From contig CAYQYP010000368.1 of NCBI GenBank assembly GCA_964421755.1, positions 57,324 through 121,323 of the forward strand: DNA of 64,000 nucleotides, in the 5' to 3' direction. Positions 44,505 to 52,469 of the stretch are shown one piece after another. The translations under genes and the position numbers were made by a program. Under the pieces are notes generated by a model, which saw only the letters and a list, made by a program, of their open reading frames with translations, did no database searches and was not told where the DNA came from. Within the stretch, counting starts at the first letter, position 1. Every line of letters starts with the position of its first letter. The DNA comes from CAVUUN01 sp964421755 (GTDB taxonomy: Bacteria; Acidobacteriota; UBA6911; RPQK01).

Positions 44505-45770
44505 ATGTCTCAAACTACTCACGACTCGGTCGTCGACATGTGCCGGCGGGCTCGGGCCGCTTCCAGAAAGCTCTCTACACTGGACGCCAACACCAAGAAC
44601 CGCGTGCTGACGGAAATCGCTCAACTTCTGTCAGTAAGAGAAGTGCAGGATGAACTGCTTGCGGCCAATGAACTGGATTTGGAGGCCGGAAGGCAGAAGG
44701 GACTGAGCAAGGCTATGCTCGACCGCCTGGCCCTGGACGGCAAGCGAATAGCCGGAATGGTCCGAAGTATCGAAGAGGTGACGCTCCTTCCAGATCCTGT
44801 CGGTATCGTTACGAGGATGTGGACCCGTCCGAATGGGTTGAAGGTGGGCAAGCGAACCATCCCACTGGGTGTCATCGGAATCGTATACGAGGCGCGACCC
44901 AACGTAACAATTGACGCTTTCGCTCTTTGCTTCAAAGCCGGCAACGCGACGGTTCTCAAGGGCGGCTCGGAAGCCCTGAATTCGAACCGGTGCCTGGTCG
45001 GCGTTCTCCGAAGAATACTCGACCTCGAATTGCTCTCGGACGTCTGCCAACTGATCGACACGGCGGACAGGGAGGCCGTGCTTGCTCTACTGCAGCAGGA
45101 AGAGTACGTTGATCTGGTAATTCCGCGGGGAGGCGAAGGACTCATCCGTTTCGTCGCTCAAAACAGCCGCATTCCTGTGATCAAGCACTATAAAGGCGTC
45201 TGTCACATCTATGTCGCGGCCGACGCGCAAATACCAATGGCCCTTCAGATCGTGGAGAACGCTAAATTGTCCCGCCCTGGCGTGTGCAATGCCCTCGAAA
45301 CACTGCTTGTCGACCACAAGATCGCCGACCGCTTCCTGCCTGAATTCGCCCGGCTTATGAGCGAAAAAGGGGTCGAGATCAGGGGAGATGACGAGACCCG
45401 GCGAAGCGTGCCCGATGCAAAACCGGTGACCGAGGACGACTACTACGCGGAATTCCTCGACCTGATCCTGGCGGTAAGGGTGGTAGACGGCTTGGATCAG
45501 GCGATTGATCACATTCACAAGTACGGCTCTTCTCACACCGAGGCCATCGTGACCCAGAGCTACGAGCAGGCTTGCCAATTCGTGGACCGCGTCAATTCGT
45601 CCGTCGTCATGGTGAATGCGTCGACCCGTTTTTCGGACGGGGGCGAACTTGGACTCGGGGCAGAGATCGGCATCAGCACCACTCGTCTTCACGCGTACGG
45701 GCCGATGGGACTGGAAAGCCTGGTAACCGAGAAGTTTATCGTTTACGGCAGCGGGCAGGTACGCGGCTAG
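44505..45770 (+). CDS. proA: Glutamate-5-semialdehyde dehydrogenase (gamma-glutamyl phosphate reductase)
   Basis: This 421-residue enzyme reduces gamma-glutamyl phosphate with NADPH. Diagnostic segments are RRARAASRKLSTLDANTKN, PLGVIGIVYEARPNVTIDA, LKGGSEALNSNR, IPVIKHYKGVCHIYV and the catalytic cysteine in SRPGVCNALETLLV. The C-terminal NASTRFSDGGELGLGAEIGI is invariant-like in the family. It forms an operon with proB. A palindromic element (45783-45863) follows its stop by 12 bases. Confidence 0.96.
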   Translation: MSQTTHDSVVDMCRRARAASRKLSTLDANTKNRVLTEIAQLLSVREVQDELLAANELDLEAGRQKGLSKAMLDRLALDGKRIAGMVRSIEEVTLLPDPVGIVTRMWTRPNGLKVGKRTIPLGVIGIVYEARPNVTIDAFALCFKAGNATVLKGGSEALNSNRCLVGVLRRILDLELLSDVCQLIDTADREAVLALLQQEEYVDLVIPRGGEGLIRFVAQNSRIPVIKHYKGVCHIYVAADAQIPMALQIVENAKLSRPGVCNALETLLVDHKIADRFLPEFARLMSEKGVEIRGDDETRRSVPDAKPVTEDDYYAEFLDLILAVRVVDGLDQAIDHIHKYGSSHTEAIVTQSYEQACQFVDRVNSSVVMVNASTRFSDGGELGLGAEIGISTTRLHAYGPMGLESLVTEKFIVYGSGQVRG

Positions 45771-45782
45771 GGAGATCGGGGA

Positions 45783-45863
45783 TTTCGGGGACATGATACC
45801 TAATTCCCTCACCGCCGGCGGGACCTTGCGGAAGCGAAGGAATTAAGTCTCGTGTCCCCGAAA
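45783..45863. repeat. Inverted repeat with GGGGACAnGA...TAATTCC arms
   Basis: Arms 45783-45807 and 45839-45863 match over 25 bp with three mismatches, around a 31-base GC-rich loop. Single-arm relatives lie before purM (14652) and proB (43321). Such palindromes resemble REP-type elements spread by RAYT transposases, but none is present in this window. Confidence 0.75.
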
Positions 45864-45903
45864 CCTGCTCACGACGCCGCGATCTCACAAGAGGACTCTG
45901 CCG

Positions 45904-46830
45904 ATGGAAGCTGGTATCAAAGAGCGGGAGCACCTGGCACGGTACGCCTGGCTTTCCGTCGGCGCCGCCATCTCGACAATCCTTCTCAAAACCGCCGCAT
46001 ACTGGGCCACTCAATCGGTCGGGCTCCTTTCGGACGCCATGGAATCGATCGTGAATCTCTCGGCGGCCTTCCTTGCCCTCTTTGTGATTCGCGTCGGCGT
46101 CCGCCCGCCCGACGATCAACACGCTTACGGTCACGAGAAAGTCGAATACTTCTCCAGCGGCGCTGAAGGCGGAATGATCTTGATCGCGGCCCTCAGCATC
46201 GTTATCGTCGCGATCCAGCGGCTGATCGATCCCCGACAGGTTGAACGCATCGATGTCGGAATCGCCATCTCAGTGATCGCTTCGCTCATCAATCTCGGCA
46301 CCTCTATTGTCTTGATGAGGGCAGGACGCCGATTCCGCTCGATCGCGCTGCAGGCCGATGCCAAGCACCTGATGACAGACGTCTGGACATCCGCGGGCGT
46401 GGTCATCGGGATCGGGCTGGTTGCACTCACAGGGTGGCAAGTACTTGACCCCATGATCGCAATCGGTGTTGCAATACAAATCGGCTTCACCGGCATCGGC
46501 CTGATGCGCAGGTCGACCCACGGACTGATGGATGCGGCTTTGCCGGAAGCCGATGTCCAGACGGTGCTCCAAATTCTGGGCGAAAATCTCCCGGAAGATG
46601 CGATGTATCATGCCCTGCGGACGCGCCAATCCGGTGCACGCTCATTTGTTTCGATGCATATCCAAGTGCCCGGCGAATGGTCGGTCCAGAAGGGCCACGA
46701 CCTGGCCGAGGCCGTCGAGCAGGCGATTCGAGAAGCGATCCCGATGGTCACCGTTTTCACCCACATCGAGCCCCGGGAAGATCCTGTCTCCTGGGCCGAT
46801 GAACATCTCGACCGTCCGGAACATGGATGA
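45904..46830 (+). CDS. Cation diffusion facilitator (CDF) transporter
   Basis: This 308-residue protein has six membrane segments. CDF metal-site motifs are SDAMESIVNLSAAF in the second helix, DDQHAYGHEKVEYFSSG in the following loop and AKHLMTDVWTSAGVVIG in the fifth helix. A C-terminal cytoplasmic ferredoxin-like domain ends in FTHIEPREDP. CDF proteins export Zn, Fe, Co, Ni or Mn by proton antiport; the metal is not fixed by sequence. GAGGA precedes the ATG. The next two genes also look metal-related. Confidence 0.9.
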   Translation: MEAGIKEREHLARYAWLSVGAAISTILLKTAAYWATQSVGLLSDAMESIVNLSAAFLALFVIRVGVRPPDDQHAYGHEKVEYFSSGAEGGMILIAALSIVIVAIQRLIDPRQVERIDVGIAISVIASLINLGTSIVLMRAGRRFRSIALQADAKHLMTDVWTSAGVVIGIGLVALTGWQVLDPMIAIGVAIQIGFTGIGLMRRSTHGLMDAALPEADVQTVLQILGENLPEDAMYHALRTRQSGARSFVSMHIQVPGEWSVQKGHDLAEAVEQAIREAIPMVTVFTHIEPREDPVSWADEHLDRPEHG

Positions 46831-46888
46831 CCAACCTGCTCCCCTTGCACGTCGCCCGCCCTGCATGTGCTAAGCTGAATTAAGTGAC

Positions 46889-47173
46889 ATGGGCACTCCG
46901 GGGAAGACCACCAGACAGTTCATCAGCCTGATCGTTCTGCTGGCCCTCGTCTGGGTTCTGACCGCCGCCCCTCGACATCAGCACGATGAGAGCGCCGCAA
47001 CGAATTGCATCATCTGCATCGCGCACAACTCGTCGGTCGTCACACCTTGCCCTCCGCCCGAACTGAAACCTGATCAGCTTACATACTGTCCCCTGCCCGA
47101 GCGGTCGCTTGGCCCCCTGCAGTCGCCTAGCCGGTCGATTGAGGTTACTCGGGGTCCACCTTCCGCCGCCTGA
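46889..47173 (+). CDS. DUF2946-like small exported protein
   Basis: This 94-residue protein has an N-terminal hydrophobic segment (FISLIVLLALVWVLTAA). It is followed by RHQHDESAATNCIICIAHNSS, a His/Cys cluster like that of DUF2946-type proteins found beside metal-linked TonB receptors. The C-terminal third is proline-rich. A periplasmic metal-binding role is inference. It is 58 bp after the CDF gene and 104 bp before the receptor gene. No ribosome site is obvious; TGCTAAGCT at 46868-46876 could be an extended -10. Confidence 0.65.
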   Translation: MGTPGKTTRQFISLIVLLALVWVLTAAPRHQHDESAATNCIICIAHNSSVVTPCPPPELKPDQLTYCPLPERSLGPLQSPSRSIEVTRGPPSAA

Positions 47174-47277
47174 AACCTTCTGGTGCTTGGAGATCGTAAC
47201 CGGCCTGCTCCAAGTCTTTTGCAGGCCTCCGAATCGGAAAGTTCCCGGCAGGACCGCCCCCGCAAAGGGTTTCGAGT

Positions 47278-49518
47278 ATGGAATTTCGACGCTGTTTCAT
47301 TTTGTTTTCCTGTCTGTGCTTCTCACATCTGTTCGCGGCTGGCGCGCTCCAATCGGGGAGTTCGGACACCGGGTGGGTGGAAGGCCGTGTGATCCTGCTG
47401 CCGAAAGGCACAGGCGTGCGCAACGCCGACGTGACGGTTGTTGAGCTGGGGATCAGTGCCGAAACGGATGGGGAAGGCCGATACAAAATCGCAGTTCCTC
47501 CTGGCACTTACGACGTCATCGCGCACCTGACACCGCTCACGTCGGAGGTCAAGGCGGTCGCCGTCGCTGCGGGCCAGTCGGTCGTGGTCGATTTGCCTCT
47601 TGTGGTCTCTCCCCTGGAACAAGAGATCACCGTCACCGCCAGCGGACACGAGGAAACGACCTTCCGCGCGATCCAGTCAGTCACTTCATTGGATTCGGTT
47701 GACCTCGCCCAGCGCGCACACGTTTCTCTCGGCGAAGTCCTTCAGGATCAGCCGGGGGTATCGAAGCGCAGCTGGGGCCCGGGATCGTCACGACCGGTCG
47801 TACGCGGTTTCGATGGAGATCGCGTCCTGGTTCTGCAGAACGGTATCCAGTCGTCATCCCTGTCCTCGCAATCGGGCGACCATGGCGAAACCATGGATGT
47901 GCTCAACATGGAACGGCTCGAAATTGTTCGAGGTCCGGCTGCCCTGCTTTACGGCAGCAATGCGATCGGTGGAGTCATCAACGCGATTAACCGGCATCAC
48001 GAGATCCATGAACACCCGCATGAAGGCACGCGCGGATACCTGACCGGGATTGCCGGAAGTACGGATTCCCATGGGGGCCTTCTCGCCGGCGTCGAGTACG
48101 GAACCGGCGACTGGCTTTTCTGGGGGAGCGGGGGCGGTCAACGGACCGGGGATTACCACGCGCCCTCCGGGGTTGTCGAGAATTCAAAGACGAGAAGCTC
48201 GAACGCATCCGCAGGCTTCGGCCGCTATACCGATCGCCTCACCTTCAGCCTGAACTACAACCTTGATGATCGGCGCTACGGCATCCCTTTTGCCGGTTTT
48301 TTTCACGAACATGACGAGGACGGCAGCGCAACCGCACCGCTTGACGAGGAGGTGGACTTGGCTCTGCGCGCTCACACCGTCCGAGTGGATACCGGCATCA
48401 AAGAACTGAGCCACGGCCTGGATCACCTTCACTTGTCGGTCACGTATGCGGACTACGGACACAAGGAACTGGACGTCACCCCCGTAGCCGAGACCGCGGG
48501 GACAGTCTTCGACAACCAGCAACTCGTATACCGAGGCGTGTTCGAGCAGGACGACACCGGAAAATTGCGAGGCAGTTTCGGGTTTTGGGGCTTGCTGCGC
48601 GACTATCGGGCGACAGGCGAAGAGGCCCTGTCCCCTCCCGTTGACCAGAAGTCGTTCGCCCTCTTCTCGGTTCAGGAGCTGAATGGAGATTGGCTTCGCT
48701 TTCAATTCGGCGGCCGCCTGGAACATGCCCGTTATAACCCCGAGGGTATGCCCGGCCGCTCCTTCACCGGACTCTCCGGCGCCGCCGGTGTCCATGTTCT
48801 CCTCTGGCCGGACATCGCTTTTGTCGGCAACTACACCCGTGCTTTTCGGGCACCTGCGCTCGAGGAGTTGTACAACAATGGACCGCACCTCGGGAACCTT
48901 GCGTTCGAGATTGGGAATCCGCACCTAAAGACGGAGAAGACAAACGGCATCGAGTTGAGCTTGCGTCAAAGCTCCTCGCGAATAAAAGGCCAGTTGAGTT
49001 TCTTCTACTATGACGTTAGCGATTTCATCTTTCTCGCCCCGACGGGCGCACTTAAGGAGGGACTCATCGAAGCCGACTACACCCAGGGGGATGCCCGTTA
49101 CCTGGGGACCGAGTTGAAAGCGACGGCCGTTCTTCACCCCACCGTTTCCCTGAACCTGCAGCTTGATTCCGTGGACGCGGAGTTGAGAGACTCCGGCCAG
49201 CCTCTCCCTCGAATTCCGCCACTGCGAGGGATCATAGGCCTGGACATGCGGCGTTCCCGGCTTAGCTTCAATCCGCAAGTCATCATGGCCCGTGCCCAGG
49301 ACCAGCTGTTCGCGACAGAGACACGTACAGCCGGATACACGACCTTCAACCTGAACGCCTCCTACACGCTTCCCGGCAATCATTTCGTTCAGGTTTTTTC
49401 GGCCGAGCTTTACAATCTCACCGACCGGCTTTATCGGAATCATCTGTCTCTTATAAAGGAGTTGGCCCCGGAGATCGGGCGGGGCGTCCGATTCAGCTAC
49501 ACCGTTAGGTACTTCTAG
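47278..49518 (+). CDS. TonB-dependent receptor, probable metal importer
   Basis: This 746-residue outer-membrane protein has a signal peptide and an N-terminal carboxypeptidase-regulatory-like beta domain (about residues 30-115). The plug domain has RPVVRGFDGDRVLVLQNGIQ and VRGPAALLYGSNAIGGVINAI, followed by a 22-strand-type barrel ending in YTVRYF. His-rich stretches HHEIHEHPHEG (near residue 240) and FHEHDED (near 341) recall zinc receptors of the ZnuD type. Zinc or another divalent metal is the likely cargo, supported by the CDF and DUF2946 neighbours. Confidence 0.85.
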   Translation: MEFRRCFILFSCLCFSHLFAAGALQSGSSDTGWVEGRVILLPKGTGVRNADVTVVELGISAETDGEGRYKIAVPPGTYDVIAHLTPLTSEVKAVAVAAGQSVVVDLPLVVSPLEQEITVTASGHEETTFRAIQSVTSLDSVDLAQRAHVSLGEVLQDQPGVSKRSWGPGSSRPVVRGFDGDRVLVLQNGIQSSSLSSQSGDHGETMDVLNMERLEIVRGPAALLYGSNAIGGVINAINRHHEIHEHPHEGTRGYLTGIAGSTDSHGGLLAGVEYGTGDWLFWGSGGGQRTGDYHAPSGVVENSKTRSSNASAGFGRYTDRLTFSLNYNLDDRRYGIPFAGFFHEHDEDGSATAPLDEEVDLALRAHTVRVDTGIKELSHGLDHLHLSVTYADYGHKELDVTPVAETAGTVFDNQQLVYRGVFEQDDTGKLRGSFGFWGLLRDYRATGEEALSPPVDQKSFALFSVQELNGDWLRFQFGGRLEHARYNPEGMPGRSFTGLSGAAGVHVLLWPDIAFVGNYTRAFRAPALEELYNNGPHLGNLAFEIGNPHLKTEKTNGIELSLRQSSSRIKGQLSFFYYDVSDFIFLAPTGALKEGLIEADYTQGDARYLGTELKATAVLHPTVSLNLQLDSVDAELRDSGQPLPRIPPLRGIIGLDMRRSRLSFNPQVIMARAQDQLFATETRTAGYTTFNLNASYTLPGNHFVQVFSAELYNLTDRLYRNHLSLIKELAPEIGRGVRFSYTVRYF

Positions 49519-49539
49519 TAAAAGGCACTGATAACTCGT

Positions 49540-49962
49540 ATGACTCAAGATCAGCCAAGCATCCTTCAAGTGCAGCTCCAATGGGGCGGCGCGTCCTTAT
49601 TCCAGGCGAAAAACGCATCTGACGCACTGATCGTTATGGACGGAAAGAAGACCCAGTCGCTATCGCCCATGGAGACGTTGCTTGCATCACTGTGCGGTTG
49701 CATGGGCATCGACGTCGTCAACATCCTGACGCGAATGCGAGCGGATTTCTCCTCCATCTCGATCGCGGCAGAGGGCGAGCAGAACCCCGAGCCGCCCAAG
49801 TTTTTCCGCAGGATCCTGATCACATTCCGTCTGCAGGGGACGGTCCCCAAGGACCGCGTGGAGCACGCGATTCGACTCTCGTTCGAAACGTACTGCAGCG
49901 TCTTTCACAGCCTGCGGAAGGATATTGAGGTGGCATACGAGATTGAGATAACGGGGAGTTGA
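49540..49962 (+). CDS. OsmC/Ohr family protein
   Basis: This 140-residue protein has the OsmC fold pattern. GKKTQSLSPMETLLASLCGC carries the first catalytic cysteine, and ETYCSVFHS near the C-terminus carries the second. Family members reduce organic hydroperoxides by a Cys pair, but the YhfA-like subgroup has unproven activity. It follows the TonB receptor by 21 bp and is probably co-transcribed. A second OsmC gene lies at 58376-58834. Confidence 0.87.
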   Translation: MTQDQPSILQVQLQWGGASLFQAKNASDALIVMDGKKTQSLSPMETLLASLCGCMGIDVVNILTRMRADFSSISIAAEGEQNPEPPKFFRRILITFRLQGTVPKDRVEHAIRLSFETYCSVFHSLRKDIEVAYEIEITGS

Positions 49963-49971
49963 ACAGAACGA

Positions 49972-50071
49972 CCTCAAGGACACCAAGGACCTCAAGGACT
50001 GCAAGGACAAGGACACAAATCAGCTCGGCTGTTCCTCCTTGTCGTCCTTGAGGTCCTTGAGGTCCTTTCCC
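49972..50071. repeat. Nonamer inverted tandem array (CAAGGACCT family), second copy
   Basis: Four CCTCAAGGA-type units (49972-50007) face four TCCTTGAGG-type units (50036-50071) over a 28-base loop. Unit sequence is the same as at 32481-32586, yet flanks are unrelated. It lies between two rightward genes. Confidence 0.88.
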
Positions 50072-50107
50072 TTGCCACGTTAGCGGCCGGTCGTGCATGA
50101 TGACCCG

Positions 50108-51073
50108 GTGAAGACGAACCGCCGCCGATTTCTGGCGACCAGCGCCCTCGCGGGCGCCTGCTTCTTGGGGCCCGATTCCGCCCGTTCCCGCGTGGTCCTG
50201 GCCACCGATACCGGGATTCGAACAGCCACCCGCAGACTGGACACTGCCCGGCTGCTCGACCTCCTTGACCGCGCACTCCAGTCTCTGTTCCAGGCGCAAA
50301 CCCCGATTCAGGCTTGGAAGAAAGTTGCCCGCCCCGGGGAGACCATAGGGCTAAAGGTCAACTGCCTGGCCGGTAAGGGGTTGTCGACCTCGGTCGCCCT
50401 GGTTGAAGCGGTTTCGGATCGCCTCCAGACAGTCGGCGTACGAGCCGGAAACATAATTGTCTGGGATCGCGACAGCGAGGATCTCGAGAGCGCAGGCTTC
50501 CGTATCGCGGAAGGCCTTAGCAAGGTTCGATGTCTGGGCAACGACCAGACGGGGTTCGAGGAAGAACTGGTGGCTTTCGGTTCCGCAGGGAGCCTCGTCT
50601 CGAAAACCCTGACCCGTCTTTGCGATGGCGTGATCAATCTGCCGGTTCTTAAGGACCACGGGATCGCCGGAGTCAGCGTGGCGCTCAAGAACCTTTTCGG
50701 CGCCGTCCACAATCCGAACAAATACCATTCGAACGTCGGAGATCCCTACATCGCCGACGTTTACATGCTTCCCCCCATCCGAGGCAAGGTGCGGCTTCAC
50801 ATCTGCGACGCGACGACCGCGCAGTACGAGGGCGGCCCTCCTTTCATGCCACAGTGGGCATGGTCGTGCAACTCGCTCCTCGCGGCTACCGACCCGGTAG
50901 CGCTCGATTACGTCGCCTGGCAGCTGATCGAGAAGAAACGCGCCGAAAACCGGATCAAGTCCCTGGCCCAGGTCGGTCGCAATCCTTCCTACATCCTGAC
51001 CGCCGCCGATGCCAGCCATCGGATCGGGATCGCGGATCCCGCGCGGATCGATGTGGTCCGGCTGACCGACTGA
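50108..51073 (+). CDS. Tat-exported DUF362 protein
   Basis: About 321 residues, with a twin-arginine signal (NRRRFLATSALAGACFLG). The DUF362 core follows, with GETIGLKVNCLAGKGLSTSV, VINLPVLKDHGIAGVSVALK and NLFGAVHNPNKYHSN. I use the GTG at 50108; a GTG at 50093 adds five residues. DUF362 proteins often occur with iron-sulfur or radical SAM genes, as here with the AmmeMemoRadiSam pair 285 bp downstream. Activity unknown. The TGA stop falls inside the octamer array that follows. Confidence 0.82.
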   Translation: MKTNRRRFLATSALAGACFLGPDSARSRVVLATDTGIRTATRRLDTARLLDLLDRALQSLFQAQTPIQAWKKVARPGETIGLKVNCLAGKGLSTSVALVEAVSDRLQTVGVRAGNIIVWDRDSEDLESAGFRIAEGLSKVRCLGNDQTGFEEELVAFGSAGSLVSKTLTRLCDGVINLPVLKDHGIAGVSVALKNLFGAVHNPNKYHSNVGDPYIADVYMLPPIRGKVRLHICDATTAQYEGGPPFMPQWAWSCNSLLAATDPVALDYVAWQLIEKKRAENRIKSLAQVGRNPSYILTAADASHRIGIADPARIDVVRLTD

Positions 51074-51326
51074 CCGGCTAACAGTGGTGACTAAAAAGTG
51101 AGCCAACCGGGCCGAAAAGCGGCGGATTCTGAACCGCGAATCCGCCCTACGACTGAGTGCTTCCGCATGGCGAGCGGTCGTAGGGCGGATTCGCGGTTCA
51201 GAATCCGCCGCTTTTCGGCCCGGTTGGCAGGATTCTGCCTACACCGACATGTCCTTGGAAGTCGGACCCACGTCAGCAGGTCAGCTCGTCAGCAGGTCAG
51301 CTGATCAGCAGGTCAGCCGGGTCAGC
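51060..51326. repeat. Octamer arrays flanking a family A hairpin
   Basis: Three GGCTGACC-type units (51060-51083) and about seven GGTCAGCA-type units (51270-51326) are in opposite sense and enclose the family A inverted repeat and a half copy of the 20-bp palindrome. The unit is the same family as at 24926-25062. The arrangement looks like nested insertion of one element type in another. Confidence 0.82.
51102..51228. repeat. Perfect 52-bp inverted repeat, family A copy 2
   Basis: Arms 51102-51153 and 51177-51228 are perfect reverse complements over 52 bp, loop 23 bases. Compared with copy 1 (1852-1978), two arm positions differ, and both arms changed together so that pairing stayed perfect (GGCCATAAAGC against GGCCGAAAAGC). 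The loop has two unpaired differences. Confidence 0.92.
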
Positions 51327-51332
51327 CGGTGG

Positions 51333-51338
51333 TATAAT
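51333..51338 (+). promoter_or_regulatory. Candidate -10 box of the radical SAM gene
   Basis: TATAAT stands 19 bases before the GTG start, right after the octamer array. The -35 region would fall inside the array; no consensus -35 is seen. The leader would be about 12 bases and still include GGAG. Confidence 0.45.
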
Positions 51339-51357
51339 CCCGCCCCGGAGTTGGAAC

Positions 51358-52464
51358 GTGAAATCGATGTCCCGCCGTGATCTCTTTGCGGGCGCTTCAG
51401 GCTGTCTTTTGGCCTCCGGCGTCCGGCCTGCCCCAGCCCCTGAAAGCCGCCTGTCTCGCGTTGAAGCGAAGTTCTACGAGAAGCTGCCCAACAAGAAGAT
51501 CAAGTGTGTCCTTTGCCCGCGCGAATGTGTCATCGACGATCGGGAGCGGGGCTTCTGCGGAGTCCGCGAGAACCGGGAGGGCACCTACTACACGCTGGTC
51601 CACTCGCGGCCCTGCACGTTTCACGTAGACCCGATCGAGAAGAAGCCGTTCTTCCATTTTCTTCCGGGGACCCTCAGCTTTTCGCTCGCCACGGCGGGCT
51701 GTAACGTCAACTGCAAGTTCTGCCAGAACTGGCAGATCTCGCAGGTTAGACCGGAGCAGGTGCGAAGCGTTGACCTGCCACCGTCGCGTGTCGCGTCAAC
51801 CGCCTCCGAGTACTCGTGCCGATCGGTCTCGTATACCTACAGCGAACCGGTCGTCTTTTACGAATACATGATCGATTCCGCCCAGGCGACCCGACGACTG
51901 GGCATCCGCAATGCCGTCGTAACCAACGGCTTCATTCAGCCGGAACCGCTCAGCAAGCTCTGTGAGCAGGTGGATGCAATCAAGGTGGACCTGAAGAGCT
52001 TCTCCGAAAGATTCTATCGCGAGGTGGTTAACGGAGAGCTCAAACCGGTCCTGGAGAACCTCGTCAGAGTTCGAAAGGCAGGCACCTGGCTGGAAATCGT
52101 CTATCTCATCATCCCGACACTCAACGACGGCGATTCCGAATTCCGAAATCTGTCGAAGTGGCTGAAAAGGGAACTCGGGACCGATGTACCCATCCACTTC
52201 ACCCGTTTCCATCCCGAGTACCTGCTCAAGAACTTGACACCGACGCCCACGGCGCGCCTCGAGAGCGCCCACGCTATCGCCAAGGCCGAGGGACTGCGTT
52301 ACGTCTACCTTGGTAATCTGCCGGGCCACCCGGCGGAAAACACCTTCTGCCCGTCTTGTCGAAGGGTCGTCGTCGAAAGAACCGGATTTGTCACCCGGAA
52401 GCTCGAACTCAAAGCCGGCAGGTGCCCCGGCTGCCAGTTTGCGATTCCGGGAATCTGGGGCTAG
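51358..52464 (+). CDS. amrS: AmmeMemoRadiSam system radical SAM enzyme
   Basis: This 368-residue protein starts at GTG with GGAG seven bases upstream. A Tat-like N-terminus (MSRRDLFAGASGCLLASG) precedes CVLCPRECVIDDRERGFCGV and the radical SAM motif CNVNCKFCQNW. Further family motifs are SYTYSEPVVFYEYM, VTNGFIQPEPL and HFTRFHPEY. The C-terminus has two CxxC pairs (CPSC, CPGC). It belongs to the AmmeMemoRadiSam family, whose reaction I do not know to be established. An export-like signal on a radical SAM enzyme is odd. It is followed 5 bp later by the Memo-AMMECR1 fusion. Confidence 0.88.
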   Translation: MKSMSRRDLFAGASGCLLASGVRPAPAPESRLSRVEAKFYEKLPNKKIKCVLCPRECVIDDRERGFCGVRENREGTYYTLVHSRPCTFHVDPIEKKPFFHFLPGTLSFSLATAGCNVNCKFCQNWQISQVRPEQVRSVDLPPSRVASTASEYSCRSVSYTYSEPVVFYEYMIDSAQATRRLGIRNAVVTNGFIQPEPLSKLCEQVDAIKVDLKSFSERFYREVVNGELKPVLENLVRVRKAGTWLEIVYLIIPTLNDGDSEFRNLSKWLKRELGTDVPIHFTRFHPEYLLKNLTPTPTARLESAHAIAKAEGLRYVYLGNLPGHPAENTFCPSCRRVVVERTGFVTRKLELKAGRCPGCQFAIPGIWG

Positions 52465-52469
52465 CCTCT

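Noticed and set aside
52356..52469. Upstream start for the Memo-AMMECR1 gene at 52356
   Set aside because: It would overlap amrS by over 100 bp with basic, unstructured sequence; the ATG at 52470 gives a signal-like N-terminus and a 5-bp gap.
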